A stretch of 49,426 nt of DNA. Origin: Porphyromonadaceae bacterium CG2_30_38_12. Lineage in GTDB: Bacteria > Bacteroidota > Bacteroidia > Bacteroidales > Paludibacteraceae. The position numbers were made by a program, and so were the translations under genes. The stretch covers positions 1 to 49,426 of the forward strand of contig MNZK01000106.1 in NCBI GenBank assembly GCA_001873635.1, in the 5' to 3' direction. Below, one piece after another: positions 17,389 to 29,348 of the stretch. Under the pieces are notes generated by a model. The model was not told the origin of the DNA, did no database searches, and saw only the letters and a program-made list of their open reading frames with translations. Position 1 is the first letter of the stretch; every line of letters begins with the position of its first letter.

Positions 17389-17596
17389 ATTTCTTTTTAA
17401 TGGAGACCCAACTTTTAAATGTTGTATGACCACTTTCAATCAGTTGTAGCCTTTTGTCAATCAATTCTTTATGCTCGTTGAGGAACTCCTGAAGACCTTT
17501 TTTTACATTTACAATTTCAATCTAATCAATTTCTTTGATTAGATTGAGAAATGCAGCAATTTTACTTTGCTCCTTAATATTAACAGTAAGCTCCAT
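17369..17596 (-). pseudogene. antitoxin remnant paired with the ParE-like toxin
   Basis: From the ATG at 17596 the frame reads MELTVNIKEQSKIAAFLNLI up to codon 24, then a TAG at 17522-17524. It continues in the same frame for about 50 codons (IEIVNVKKGLQEFLNEHKEL, ending TAA at 17369). A single-base change at one codon (for example from a tyrosine codon) explains the stop. The small size, charged helical C terminus and 20-base overlap with the toxin frame fit Bacteroidetes type II addiction-module antitoxins. Family is inferred from arrangement more than motif. Confidence 0.75.
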
Positions 17597-17623
17597 ATCA
17601 AATTATTTTAAACAAATTTCGAA

Positions 17624-19165
<1,542 letters not shown>

Positions 19166-19250
19166 TTATTATTAGTTTTATCATAAGTCAAAAAATGACG
19201 TTTTGTATATTTTTCTGATTTATCAGCGTGTTGCAATTTTTTCAGAATTG

Positions 19251-19258
19251 CAAAGATA
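19251..19258 (-). promoter_or_regulatory. ATP synthase operon promoter
   Basis: TATCTTTG on the minus strand (TAnnTTTG), 98 bases upstream of atpD. TTGTG at 19279-19283 sits about 20 bases behind it, which suits the Bacteroidetes -33 element. Confidence 0.6.
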
Positions 19259-19299
19259 CAAAATTTCGGAAAAAAAATCACAATTCGGTTTAAAAGTAT

Positions 19300-20580
19300 T
19301 TATAAAAAAATCATATTTTGTATAATATAAAAGAATGCACCAGCAAAATAGCCTAAAAGTGCCAGCCAGCTGATATTCTTTATGTACCAGAAAAAATCAA
19401 TTTTTTCCATGCCCATGGCAGCTACGCCTGCCGCCGAACCTATTATCAAGATGCTACCACCAGTGCCCGCACAATAAGCCAAAAATTGCCAAAGATAATC
19501 GTCCATAGGATATTGTGCAAGGCTATACATGCCTTGCGAGGCAGCTACTAAAGGCACGTTATCCACAACTGACGAAGCCAAACCGAAGGTCATTACGATA
19601 GCATTTATATTTCCAATTGTATTGGTGAGTGTTTCAGCTAACGAAACCAGAATTCCCGATGTTTGAAGTGCTGCAACCGCCATTAAGATACCTAAAAAGA
19701 ACAAAATGCTTGGTGTGTCAATGCGTTGCAATGCACTTCCAATGCTTAAATGCTTTTTCATAGTATGCACTTCCTTGCCGTGTAACAATTCAGTAAGAAT
19801 CCACAAAAACGATACACCTAAAAGCATACCCATAAATGGTGGAAGATGGGTAATTGTTTTGAATACAGGCACAAAAAGTAAAGCTCCCAGTCCGGATATG
19901 AGCACCAAAAGCTGTTGGCGTTGGCTGATAAGATTTTTTGCTGATTTTACATCATCTATTTTAGGTGGAAAATTTCCTTTGAGTTGAAAGGAAATAATAA
20001 TTAGTGGGATAATTAAACTAACAATACTTGGCAAAAAGACTGTTAAAATAATTTTTAAAGTAGAAATTTGCCCCCCAATCCATAACATGGTTGTAGTTAC
20101 ATCGCCAATGGGCGACCAGGCGCCGCCGGCATTAGCCGCAATAACAATGATGCCCGCAAACAAAAGCCTTTCTTCTTTTCGATGCACTAACTTACGCAAT
20201 ATAGCAATCATTACAATTGTTGTGGTAAGGTTATCAAGCAAAGCAGATATAAAGAAAGTAATAAATCCGATTATCCAAACAAGTTTCTTTTTATTTGTTT
20301 GAGTTATTAATTTATTCACAATCTCGAAGCCATCATGAGCATCGATAAGCTCAATAATCGTCATGGCTCCTAAAAGAAAAAACAAGATACCAGACACATC
20401 GCCCAAATGTTCTAAGAGTGTTTCGTTTACAAATTCCTTTTCGGGCATATAAAGTATGTAGGCTAACCAGCAAAAAACACCCGTAAGCAAGGCAGAGGCG
20501 GTTTTGTCAATATTAATTTTGTGTTCAAGTGCGATGGCAGTATAACCTAATACAAAAATTACTGATATTAATGTAATCAT
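19300..20580 (-). CDS. nhaD: Na+/H+ antiporter NhaD
   Basis: Inner-membrane antiporter of the NhaD branch of the ion-transporter superfamily; exports Na+ (and often Li+) in exchange for protons. The 426-residue protein has about 11-13 hydrophobic segments and two conserved repeats with paired acidic/asparagine residues: SALLDNLTTTIVMIAIL and, in the second half, SSVVDNVPLVAA. GGAWSPIGDVTTTM is also typical. It follows lepA by 18 bases and is probably co-transcribed. It lies between lepA and the ATP synthase locus, but no direct functional link is shown. Confidence 0.92.
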   Translation of the reverse strand: MITLISVIFVLGYTAIALEHKINIDKTASALLTGVFCWLAYILYMPEKEFVNETLLEHLGDVSGILFFLLGAMTIIELIDAHDGFEIVNKLITQTNKKKLVWIIGFITFFISALLDNLTTTIVMIAILRKLVHRKEERLLFAGIIVIAANAGGAWSPIGDVTTTMLWIGGQISTLKIILTVFLPSIVSLIIPLIIISFQLKGNFPPKIDDVKSAKNLISQRQQLLVLISGLGALLFVPVFKTITHLPPFMGMLLGVSFLWILTELLHGKEVHTMKKHLSIGSALQRIDTPSILFFLGILMAVAALQTSGILVSLAETLTNTIGNINAIVMTFGLASSVVDNVPLVAASQGMYSLAQYPMDDYLWQFLAYCAGTGGSILIIGSAAGVAAMGMEKIDFFWYIKNISWLALLGYFAGAFFYIIQNMIFL

Positions 20581-20598
20581 ATTTTTTATTTTAGCTTT

Positions 20599-22386
20599 TT
20601 AATCCAATTTCAACACTTCCAAAAATGCTTTTTGAGGGACTTCTACATTACCAATCTGTTTCATTTTCTTTTTTCCTTTTTTTTGCTTTTCAAGCAGCTT
20701 ACGCTTGCGGCTAATGTCGCCACCGTAGCACTTTGCTGTAACATCTTTACGCACTGCTTTAATTGTTTCGCGCGAAATGATTTTGGCACCTATCGCTGCT
20801 TGCACAGCTATATCGAATTGCTGACGGGGTATGAGTTCTTTGAGCTTTTCGCACATGCGTTTGCCCAATGGCACGGCATTGTCAACGTGTATAAGACACG
20901 AAAGAGCATCCACCGGTTCTCCGTTGAGTAATATATCTAAGCGAATTAATTTGGATGGACGAAAGCCGTTGGTATGATAATCGAACGAGGCATAGCCTTT
21001 CGAGATGCTTTTCAAGCGGTCGTAGAAGTCGAAAACAATTTCGCCCAACGGTAAATCGTAAATCAATTCCATGCGATTGCCCGAAATGTAATTTTGCTTT
21101 ACCAACTCGCCGCGTTTACCCAAACAGAGGGTCATTATTTGTCCAATGTAATCGGTACGTGTAATGATAGACGCGCGAATGTAGGGCTCTTCGATGCGGT
21201 CGATTGCCATAATGTCGGGCAAACCAGAAGGGTTGTGCACTTCTATCAGGTCACCTTTGATGGTATAAACGTTGTACGAAACATTAGGCACCGTAGTGAT
21301 TACGTTCATGTCGAACTCGCGGTCTAACCGTTCCTGAATGATTTCCATGTGCAACATGCCCAAAAAGCCGCACCGAAAGCCAAAACCTAAAGCAGCAGAT
21401 GATTCCGCCTCAAAGGTAAGCGAGGCATCGTTGAGTTGTAGTTTTTCTATGGATGAGCGTAAATCTTCAAATTCCTCCGTTTCGATGGGATAAACGCCAG
21501 CAAAAACCATTGGTTTCACTTCCTGAAAACCAGCAATCGAACTTGGGCATGGACGTTTTACATGCGTTATGGTATCGCCAACCTTTACTTCTTTGGATGT
21601 TTTAATGCCAGAAATAATGTAACCTACGTTGCCGGCGCTCAAGGCAGGTGTTGGAAACATCTCTAATTTCAACACCCCAATTTCGTCGGCATAATATTCT
21701 TTTTCAGTGTTTACAAATTTTACAAAATCACCTTTTTTGATGGTGCCATTTACAATTTTGAAGTAGGCTATGATACCTCGAAATGAATTGAAAACAGAAT
21801 CGAAAATCAGGCACTCGAGTGGTGCTGCAGGGTCTCCTTTTGGTGCTGGCACACGGCTTACAATTGCTTCGAGGATGTCGTAGACACCCATTCCGGTTTT
21901 ACCGCTGGCACGGATAATATCATCCGGTTTGCAGCCCAGCAAATCCACAATTTGATCTTCCACCTCTTCGGGCATGGCATTATCCATATCCATTTTATTC
22001 ATAATAGGAATAATTTCTAAATCATGTTCTAACGCCATGTACAAATTTGAAATGGTTTGAGCCTGAATACCTTGTGTTGCATCTACGATGAGTAGCGCCC
22101 CTTCGCAAGCAGCAATGGAACGAGAAACTTCGTACGAGAAATCCACATGCCCCGGCGTATCAATCAAATTGAAAACATATTCGTCACCATTCAAAAGGTA
22201 ATTCATTTGTATGGCATGGCTTTTAATGGTGATTCCGCGTTCGCGCTCTAAATCCATATCATCGAGCACTTGCGCCTGCATGTCCTTATCAGTAACTGTT
22301 TTGGTGTATTCTAATAAGCGATCGGCTAAGGTACTTTTGCCATGATCGATGTGTGCTATAATGCAAAAATTGCGGATGTTATTCAT
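20599..22386 (-). CDS. lepA: elongation factor 4 (back-translocating GTPase LepA)
   Basis: Ribosome-associated GTPase. The 595-residue protein has the G1 motif AHIDHGKST (11-19), a G3 DTPGHVDF, and G4 NKMD. The LepA-specific C terminus is present ([25 protein letters not shown]). The length is standard. Its own -7 element lies at 22413-22420. Confidence 0.96.
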   Translation of the reverse strand: MNNIRNFCIIAHIDHGKSTLADRLLEYTKTVTDKDMQAQVLDDMDLERERGITIKSHAIQMNYLLNGDEYVFNLIDTPGHVDFSYEVSRSIAACEGALLIVDATQGIQAQTISNLYMALEHDLEIIPIMNKMDMDNAMPEEVEDQIVDLLGCKPDDIIRASGKTGMGVYDILEAIVSRVPAPKGDPAAPLECLIFDSVFNSFRGIIAYFKIVNGTIKKGDFVKFVNTEKEYYADEIGVLKLEMFPTPALSAGNVGYIISGIKTSKEVKVGDTITHVKRPCPSSIAGFQEVKPMVFAGVYPIETEEFEDLRSSIEKLQLNDASLTFEAESSAALGFGFRCGFLGMLHMEIIQERLDREFDMNVITTVPNVSYNVYTIKGDLIEVHNPSGLPDIMAIDRIEEPYIRASIITRTDYIGQIMTLCLGKRGELVKQNYISGNRMELIYDLPLGEIVFDFYDRLKSISKGYASFDYHTNGFRPSKLIRLDILLNGEPVDALSCLIHVDNAVPLGKRMCEKLKELIPRQQFDIAVQAAIGAKIISRETIKAVRKDVTAKCYGGDISRKRKLLEKQKKGKKKMKQIGNVEVPQKAFLEVLKLD

Positions 22387-22412
22387 TCGTAATTACTCGT
22401 TTTGTTGGGATG

Positions 22413-22420
22413 CAAAAGTA
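22413..22420 (-). promoter_or_regulatory. lepA promoter, -7 element
   Basis: TACTTTTG on the minus strand, 27 bases upstream of the lepA ATG. Confidence 0.55.
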
Positions 22421-22437
22421 ATCAAAAAAAACCAATT

Positions 22438-22481
22438 AAAAAAAGCCAAGTTGTAGTTGTTCAGAACAACTACAACTTGGC
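22438..22481 (-). terminator. strong terminator after metY
   Basis: A perfect inverted repeat, 18 bp per arm with one central base (22445-22462 and 22464-22481), is followed on the minus strand by a run of seven T. It lies 24 bases past the metY stop. Confidence 0.92.
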
Positions 22482-22504
22482 AAAATACAATTTTGAATTG
22501 AAAA

Positions 22505-23851
<1,347 letters not shown>

Positions 23852-23955
23852 TCAACTTAATACCTTCGTAAATATATTTTTTTGATTATTGTTAAAAAGT
23901 AAAAGATAAATGCAAATTACTTGCATTCTTACTTGTTACATTCATGCATCCTTTT

Positions 23956-24900
23956 TTACAGAGGGTATTCCTCAAAAGCATAAAGCAAGGTGGAGAGATA
24001 ACGTTCGCCCGTATCTGGAAGCAGTACAACAATGTTTTTTCCTTTGTTTTCGGGACGAAGTGCAATTTGTGTAGCACCATAAGCTGCAGCGCCACACGAA
24101 ATCCCAACCAGCATACCCTCTTGTTTTGCTAATTCGCGCGCAGTAAGTATAGCTTGATCGTTGGTCACCTGAATAATTTCGTCCACCACACCAGCATGGA
24201 AGTTTTTGGGGATAAAACCGGCACCAATACCCTGAATTTTATGAGGTCCAGGATTTCCACCCGAAAGCACTGGTGAATCAGCAGGTTCGACGGCAACAAT
24301 CTGAATGTTCGGATTTTGCTCTTTCAAAAACTTTCCCACACCCGAAACGGTACCACCGGTACCAACCCCAGCTACAAAGATATCAACTTTGCCTTCTGAA
24401 TCATTCCATATTTCAGGTCCAGTGGTTTTGTAATGCACATTAGGGTTGGATGGATTTTCGAACTGCTGCGGCACGAACGAATTTGGATTTATTTCGTGTA
24501 GTTCCTGCGCTTTGGCAATGGCACCCTTCATGCCGGTAGCGCCAGGAGTGAGCACTAAATTAGCACCAAAAGCTTTCAGTAAATTACGACGTTCTACGCT
24601 CATAGTTTCGGGCATAGCAAGGGTCAATTTGTAACCTTTCACCGCTGCCACCATAGCTAATCCAATACCTGTATTGCCACTGGTAGGCTCTATTATTTCC
24701 ACACCAGGTTTCAAAATCCCAGCTGCTTCGGCATCTTCTATCATTGCCAATGCAATGCGCTCTTTCACACAACCTGCGGGGTTGAACAATTCTAATTTTA
24801 CAATCAAATTTGCTTCCAATCCTTTATTGACAGCGTAATTCGATAATTGAACCATTGGCGTTTTTCCAATCAGTTCGTTAATGTTTTTTGCAATACTCAT
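23956..24900 (-). CDS. cysK: cysteine synthase A (O-acetylserine sulfhydrylase)
   Basis: Makes cysteine from O-acetylserine and sulfide with PLP. The 314-residue protein has the PLP-lysine segment [12 protein letters not shown] (K46), [13 protein letters not shown] for cofactor phosphate and substrate binding, and [13 protein letters not shown]. Near the C terminus the usual GISSGAA reads GISCGAA, and VKDR reads VKER; both are mild deviations. It is transcribed toward metY. A promoter and an 8-bp palindrome lie upstream. Confidence 0.94.
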   Translation of the reverse strand: MSIAKNINELIGKTPMVQLSNYAVNKGLEANLIVKLELFNPAGCVKERIALAMIEDAEAAGILKPGVEIIEPTSGNTGIGLAMVAAVKGYKLTLAMPETMSVERRNLLKAFGANLVLTPGATGMKGAIAKAQELHEINPNSFVPQQFENPSNPNVHYKTTGPEIWNDSEGKVDIFVAGVGTGGTVSGVGKFLKEQNPNIQIVAVEPADSPVLSGGNPGPHKIQGIGAGFIPKNFHAGVVDEIIQVTNDQAILTARELAKQEGMLVGISCGAAAYGATQIALRPENKGKNIVVLLPDTGERYLSTLLYAFEEYPL

Positions 24901-24944
24901 ATCTGTATGTTTTTTTTTAAAAAATTGTTGATTATTTTATGATG

Positions 24945-24952
24945 CAAAAATA
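24945..24952 (-). promoter_or_regulatory. cysK promoter, -7 element
   Basis: TATTTTTG on the minus strand, 45 bases before the cysK ATG. TTGTG at 24971-24975 lies about 18 bases behind, in -33 position. Confidence 0.6.
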
Positions 24953-24998
24953 CAGCAACCGACACAGGCACACAATAACAGTAAAAGGGTATTTTTAT

Positions 24999-25016
24999 AT
25001 ACCATATTTATGGTAT
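24999..25016. promoter_or_regulatory. palindrome upstream of the cysK promoter, candidate operator
   Basis: ATACCATA and TATGGTAT form a perfect 8-bp inverted repeat with a 2-base spacer. It lies about 24 bases behind the -33 element of cysK, where an activator would bind. No regulator gene is adjacent, and no protein is assigned. Confidence 0.45.
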
Positions 25017-25037
25017 GCAACAAAGACAAAGATGTAA

Positions 25038-25078
25038 AAAAGCTGAATTAAGCTTGCAATGACAAGTAAATTCAGCTT
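25038..25078 (-). terminator. terminator after rfbB
   Basis: AAGCTGAATT (25040-25049) pairs with AATTCAGCTT (25069-25078), with an inner CTTG/CAAG pair, and a T-run follows on the minus strand. It is 36 bases past the rfbB stop. Confidence 0.8.
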
Positions 25079-25114
25079 CATGTTAGATAGCTATTAGCGA
25101 TAAGAATTTGACCT

Positions 25115-26167
25115 TTATTTATACTGTTTCTCGTAATACTTTTGATATGCACCACTCGTAACATGCTCCAGCCATGCTTCGTTTTGTAAGTACCAATCCA
25201 CCGTTTTGTCCAATCCTTCTTCAAATTGTAACGAGGGTTTCCAGCCCAACTCGCGTTGCAGCTTGCTCGAATCGATGGCGTAGCGCAAATCATGCCCGGC
25301 ACGGTCTTTCACAAAAGTAATCAGTTTTGCCGATACGCCCGGAGCGCGTCCCAATTTTCTATCCATAATTTCGCACAGTTTATGAATTAAATCAAGGTTG
25401 CTCCATTCATTATTACCACCAATATTATATGTTTCACCATTTTTTCCCGTGTGAAAAATAGTATCTATGGCACGCGCATGATCGTTTACGAACAACCAAT
25501 CGCGTACGTTTTCGCCTTTACCATAAATAGGAATAGGACGATTGTTTTTAATATTATTGATAGATAGCGGGATTAATTTTTCAGGGAAATGATTTGCACC
25601 ATAGTTGTTAGAGCAGTTCGAAATAACTACCGGCAAGCCATAGGTGTCGTTGTAGGCACGCACAAAATGGTCGCTGGAAGCTTTGCTTGCAGAGTAAGGC
25701 GAATGGGGATCATATTTGGTGTTTTCGGTAAAAAAAGTGCCGTCGAAAGCTAAAGCTCCATACACTTCGTCTGTTGAAACATGATAGAAACGCTTACCCT
25801 CAAAATTTCCTTTCCATGCGTTTTTAGCTGCATTCAGCAAATTAGTTGTTCCAAAAACATTGGTACGCAAAAACGCAAACGGATCGGAAATAGATCGATC
25901 TACGTGCGACTCGGCAGCTAAATGAATTACGCCATCAAAACCGTATTGTGCAAAAAGTGCCGGAATGGCTTGTTCGTCCGTAATATCGGCTTTAATGAAA
26001 TGATAATTGGGGGTATCGGCAATGTCAGTGAGATTTTCTAAATTGCCAGCATAAGTTAAAGCGTCCAAATTATAAATTTGGTAATCGGGGTATTTTGTTA
26101 CAAAAAGTCTCACTACATGCGACCCGATAAATCCTGCGCCGCCTGTTATTAATAATTTGCGTGTCAT
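25115..26167 (-). CDS. rfbB: dTDP-glucose 4,6-dehydratase
   Basis: Second step of dTDP-rhamnose synthesis. The 350-residue protein is an extended SDR: the NAD motif GGAGFIGSH at about 9-17, the STDEVYG segment with catalytic Thr-Asp-Glu, and the YSASK catalytic pair at about 158-162. Length fits RmlB. The other rml genes (A, C, D) and glycosyltransferases are absent nearby, so it is encoded alone. Promoter at 26215-26222. Confidence 0.94.
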   Translation of the reverse strand: MTRKLLITGGAGFIGSHVVRLFVTKYPDYQIYNLDALTYAGNLENLTDIADTPNYHFIKADITDEQAIPALFAQYGFDGVIHLAAESHVDRSISDPFAFLRTNVFGTTNLLNAAKNAWKGNFEGKRFYHVSTDEVYGALAFDGTFFTENTKYDPHSPYSASKASSDHFVRAYNDTYGLPVVISNCSNNYGANHFPEKLIPLSINNIKNNRPIPIYGKGENVRDWLFVNDHARAIDTIFHTGKNGETYNIGGNNEWSNLDLIHKLCEIMDRKLGRAPGVSAKLITFVKDRAGHDLRYAIDSSKLQRELGWKPSLQFEEGLDKTVDWYLQNEAWLEHVTSGAYQKYYEKQYK

Positions 26168-26214
26168 GTTGTTTGTTTATTAAACTTTTATGGATTGTAA
26201 ACTTTATTAGAGCA

Positions 26215-26222
26215 CAAAGATA
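26215..26222 (-). promoter_or_regulatory. rfbB promoter, -7 element
   Basis: TATCTTTG on the minus strand, 48 bases upstream of the rfbB ATG. Confidence 0.55.
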
Positions 26223-26293
26223 ATATTTTTTCAGGTTTAACAACTTGTTCATAACTTTTTTGACTATTAATATTTTTTCCAAACCGAATACAT

Positions 26294-26301
26294 TACTTTT
26301 G
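26294..26301 (+). promoter_or_regulatory. -7 element directly before the HU/SPOR gene
   Basis: TACTTTTG matches TAnnTTTG and ends only 4 bases before the GTG start at 26306, which implies a leaderless or near-leaderless transcript. No clear -33 element was seen. Confidence 0.5.
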
Positions 26302-26305
26302 CAAG

Positions 26306-27241
26306 GTGGAAAAAACATTCAGACATATTGAAAAGTTGCTTGCCCGAAACGAGTATGTAATAGTGCCTCATTTGGGTGGGTTTGTACTTCAATCCGACCA
26401 TGCTCACCTCGAAAACGATTGCCTTGTGGCACCACGTTCAGTTCTTGCATTCAATGCACTCATGCAACACAACGATGGGCTTCTTGTGATTGAAATAGCT
26501 CGAAGCGAAGGCATAAGCTATCGTGAGGCGCAACAAGAATTAGAGCAAAAAATGACCAAGTTTAAGCAAAAGTTGGCAGAACAGCACTTACTCAACGCCT
26601 CCGGCTTAAGTTTTGGAAATTTTGGCGCGTTCAGACTCAATGCTCACAACACGCTTACTTTTCAGCCCCAAGTAGATGCTAATTTTATACCTAATAATAT
26701 AGGTATGGAAAACATTTGGCTTCGTCCGTTAGAAAATGAAATACAGCTAACCATTAAACCTGCTTCAAAATCATTTTTCGGCACCAAACTTATGCGCTAT
26801 GCAGCTGTCATTACGCTCGCTGTTACTATCCAAACACTTAGTTTTGAGGTAAATGACACAGCACGTAATCAAGATGCTTCGCTGTTTCAACTTAATTATA
26901 AAGCAACATTGCCCGAAAGCATACCTACCGACTCTGTTTTGCAAAAAAGCATTTCTAAAGCTGGAATAAATTCCGATAGCTCCTCCATAGCTACGGCTAC
27001 CACAAGGAATGAATATTCGTTTCATGTGGTTGTAGCCAGCATGCCCAATCAGAAATCAGCCAATTGGTATTATCGCGCTATTCTTGCCAAGGAATTTCCC
27101 GATGCGCATATTTTAGAGCCAACAAAAACCTTTCGCATTGCCATCAAATCGTTTGATGATAAGCAGCAAGCCATTGCATTTATGGAAAACTTGCGAAAAA
27201 CTGATGCGCGTTTTGAAAATGCATGGGTATTGTGTAAATAA
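26306..27241 (+). CDS. HU-CCDC81 and SPOR domain envelope protein
   Basis: A 311-residue protein with three parts: an N-terminal HU-CCDC81-type domain (about 1-135; IEKLLARNEYVIVPHLGGFV, later LSFGNFGAFRLN), one membrane helix (about 168-186) and a C-terminal SPOR domain (about 237-311; SFHVVVASMPNQKSANWYY) that in other proteins binds denuded peptidoglycan at the septum. This architecture is characteristic of Bacteroidetes. The start is a GTG; the next in-frame ATG would delete a third of the HU domain. A cell-division or cell-wall role is inferred from SPOR. Confidence 0.88.
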   Translation: MEKTFRHIEKLLARNEYVIVPHLGGFVLQSDHAHLENDCLVAPRSVLAFNALMQHNDGLLVIEIARSEGISYREAQQELEQKMTKFKQKLAEQHLLNASGLSFGNFGAFRLNAHNTLTFQPQVDANFIPNNIGMENIWLRPLENEIQLTIKPASKSFFGTKLMRYAAVITLAVTIQTLSFEVNDTARNQDASLFQLNYKATLPESIPTDSVLQKSISKAGINSDSSSIATATTRNEYSFHVVVASMPNQKSANWYYRAILAKEFPDAHILEPTKTFRIAIKSFDDKQQAIAFMENLRKTDARFENAWVLCK

Positions 27242-27252
27242 ATAATTAATTA

Positions 27253-27260
27253 TATCTTTG
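27253..27260 (+). promoter_or_regulatory. tRNA-Leu promoter, -7 element
   Basis: TATCTTTG, 19 bases upstream of the mature tRNA 5' end. Confidence 0.6.
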
Positions 27261-27279
27261 TGCCCGCTAAATTCAGCAG

Positions 27280-27361
27280 GCGGCTGTGGCGTAATTGGTA
27301 GCCGCGCCAGACTTAGGATCTGGTACCGAGAGGTGTGTGGGTTCGAGTCCCTTCAGCCGCA
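27280..27361 (+). tRNA. tRNA-Leu (anticodon UAG)
   Basis: Acceptor arms GCGGCTG (27280-27286) and CAGCCGC (27354-27360) pair fully. The anticodon stem CCAGA/TCTGG encloses the loop CTTAGGA with anticodon TAG. A variable arm (TACCGAGAGGTGTG region) and the T arm with GGTTCGAGTCC are present. CCA is not encoded; the discriminator A is followed by CA. Confidence 0.97.
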
Positions 27362-27363
27362 CA

Positions 27364-27402
27364 AAAAGTCTTTTAGGAGTAAATTCTTGAAAGGCTTTTT
27401 TA
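27364..27402 (+). terminator. terminator after tRNA-Leu
   Basis: AAAAGTCTTT (27364-27373) pairs with AAAGGCTTTT (27390-27399) with one G-U pair, and a T-run follows. It begins 2 bases after the tRNA. Confidence 0.75.
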
Positions 27403-27525
27403 TTTATATTATTCTATATCAATATCTTATAAAACAATCCATACAAAATTGAATAGATACTCAACCACCCCAATAGCGTCCGATTTGAGAAAGTTAGTCA
27501 AAACCAATTATAATCTATATCAAAA

Positions 27526-28350
27526 ATGAAAAAACGACATTACAACATTATCCACATAGTCTTACTATTAACATTTACAGCGCTTCATGCCCAATCTTTT
27601 AAAATTGCCACTTTTAATATCCAAAATTTCGGAAAGTCGAAGTTGGCAAAAACGGATGTTGTGGATACGCTGGCTACCATAGTGAGGCAGTTTGATATAG
27701 TTGCAGTGCAGGAAATTTCGGATATAAGCAACCGCACAGCTCCCGCTTTTTTAAAAGTGGTCAATGCTGTTGGTGCGCACTATAAGTTGAGTTGCAGCGA
27801 ACGCACTGGACGCCAACCCGACGATGTGAAAAGTGCCGAGCAATATGCTTTTTATTACGATAGTCGGACGGTAAGCTTGACCAAAGCCGCCTTGTACCCT
27901 GATGTGCATGATGATTTTCAGCGGGAACCATATATCGCTTCGTTTACCCGCAAAGCAGATAGTTTAACTTTTATACTGTGCACCATACATACTGCGCCCA
28001 AACAAGCAATGAAAGAAATTGCAGCATTAGCTAAAGTGGCTAAGTGGATACCAACCCATTTCAAGAATGCCCAACGAATTATTTTCTGTGGAGATTTTAA
28101 TGCCTCGTGTTCCTATGTTTCGCTGGAAGCATTGCATGAGTTGGCAATTCATAAATCGCCCTACTACTGGATAGTGCCCGACAATGCCGACACCAATTTG
28201 GCAAAAAATGCTTGTGCTTACGATAGGTTTGTGGTAACAGAAAATTTTCGGTCGTATGTAGGCGGTTGGGATGTATATCGAGCTTATAAAAGTAAACGCG
28301 TATCGGACCATTGGCCAGTGGTTTTGAATATAGAGCAACGAATAAAGTAA
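27526..28350 (+). CDS. secreted endonuclease/exonuclease/phosphatase family protein
   Basis: A 274-residue DNase I-like (EEP fold) hydrolase with an N-terminal signal peptide (about 1-22, ending ALHAQ), so probably periplasmic or extracellular. The metal and catalytic motifs are complete: FKIATFNIQNFG, DIVAVQEI, CTIHT, FCGDFNA and C-terminal SDHWPVVLN. Substrate could be DNA, a phospholipid or another phosphodiester; the sequence does not decide. It stands alone between tRNA-Leu and yaaA. Confidence 0.85.
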   Translation: MKKRHYNIIHIVLLLTFTALHAQSFKIATFNIQNFGKSKLAKTDVVDTLATIVRQFDIVAVQEISDISNRTAPAFLKVVNAVGAHYKLSCSERTGRQPDDVKSAEQYAFYYDSRTVSLTKAALYPDVHDDFQREPYIASFTRKADSLTFILCTIHTAPKQAMKEIAALAKVAKWIPTHFKNAQRIIFCGDFNASCSYVSLEALHELAIHKSPYYWIVPDNADTNLAKNACAYDRFVVTENFRSYVGGWDVYRAYKSKRVSDHWPVVLNIEQRIK

Positions 28351-28375
28351 ACTTGGATCTATTAGAAAATAGCAG

Positions 28376-28383
28376 TATCTTTG
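28376..28383 (+). promoter_or_regulatory. yaaA promoter, -7 element
   Basis: TATCTTTG, with a leader of roughly 80 bases to the yaaA ATG. Confidence 0.5.
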
Positions 28384-28472
28384 GACTTGCTGGAATCATT
28401 TGATTTGTAAAAATCTATTATTTCTTTGATTGTCGATTTCTTTTTATAGTCTAACTACTTATTCTTCAAGCC

Positions 28473-29237
28473 ATGTTAATTGTACTTTCACCTACTAAAA
28501 TACAAAATTTTGAAGTTCAACATTGTACTTCAACTTACAGTTTGCCCCTGTTTATGAACGAAGCAGAGCAATTAGTATCGCTATTGCGAGCGCTTAACCC
28601 AACTGAAATAAGCAAACTATTGGCTATTAACACAAAGCTCACTTCGCTCAACTACGACCGCTTTTTTAATTTTCAAGTGCCTTTTACGCCTCAAAATGCA
28701 AAACAAGCCATACTTGCATTCGACGGAGAGGTTTTCAGAGGGCTTGAGGCGTCCAATTTCACCCCAACCGATTTTGAATTTGCTCAAAAGCATCTTCTTA
28801 TTTACTCGGGCCTGTACGGAGCTTTGCGCCCATTGGATTTAATTCAGCCCTACCGGCTTGAAATAAGCACCGCTTTGCAAAACCAATATGGGAAAGACAT
28901 GTACGCTTTTTGGCAAGATAAAATTACTAGGTTTACCCTTTCGCAATTAGAAGCCACAGCGCCACAGATACTGATAAATTTAGCATCTTCTGAATACTTT
29001 AAAGCTTTCAAAATCAAGGATAAAAACATCAAGATTTTAGAAATCGAATTTTACGAATACAAAAATGATAGTTTGAAACAGATAGTTATTTATACAAAAA
29101 AAGCACGTGGCATGATGGCGCGTTATCTTATTAAAAATAAAATTTCCTACATAGAAGATATCAAAGGTTTTGCTGATGCAGGTTATTGGTTCGACCCCGC
29201 ATTATCTACTCAAAACAAGTACATTTTCGTTCGGTAA
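28473..29237 (+). CDS. yaaA: peroxide stress protein YaaA (DUF328)
   Basis: A 254-residue YaaA-family protein. Characteristic segments are LSPTKIQNF at the N terminus, DGEVFRGLEA, and LLIYSGLYGALRPLDLIQPYRLE (in two overlapping parts), then INLASSEYF. In E. coli YaaA lowers intracellular free iron and limits oxidative DNA damage during peroxide stress, and the fold binds DNA. Length is normal. No partner gene nearby suggests a more specific role. Confidence 0.94.
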   Translation: MLIVLSPTKIQNFEVQHCTSTYSLPLFMNEAEQLVSLLRALNPTEISKLLAINTKLTSLNYDRFFNFQVPFTPQNAKQAILAFDGEVFRGLEASNFTPTDFEFAQKHLLIYSGLYGALRPLDLIQPYRLEISTALQNQYGKDMYAFWQDKITRFTLSQLEATAPQILINLASSEYFKAFKIKDKNIKILEIEFYEYKNDSLKQIVIYTKKARGMMARYLIKNKISYIEDIKGFADAGYWFDPALSTQNKYIFVR

Positions 29238-29348
29238 TAATTTTTAAAACAATAAAAATAAAAAATAAAAGCCTGAAAATTTGGTTTGTACCTATCTATT
29301 TTTGTTATTTTGCAAAAAAAATTAGAAAATACACCTAACAAAACAAGT

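Larger units (their letters stand above)
17049..17623. other. atpD-atpC gap holding a decayed toxin-antitoxin module
   Basis: This stretch of about 575 bases interrupts an otherwise tight operon. It contains no intact ORF, but conceptual translation of the minus strand recovers an antitoxin-like and a ParE/RelE-like toxin reading frame, both disabled (described separately). Nothing else was recognised in it. Confidence 0.8.

Noticed and set aside
23956-24900. cysK as a cystathionine beta-synthase
   Set aside because: At 314 residues it lacks a CBS domain, and the motifs are those of O-acetylserine sulfhydrylases.
24960-25078. Riboswitch (SAM-type) upstream of cysK or metY
   Set aside because: No conserved SAM-riboswitch blocks were seen; the structured part is explained by the rfbB terminator and a palindrome.
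27258-27452. Reading frame of 64 codons on the plus strand
   Set aside because: It runs through tRNA-Leu and its terminator, and the peptide has no family character.
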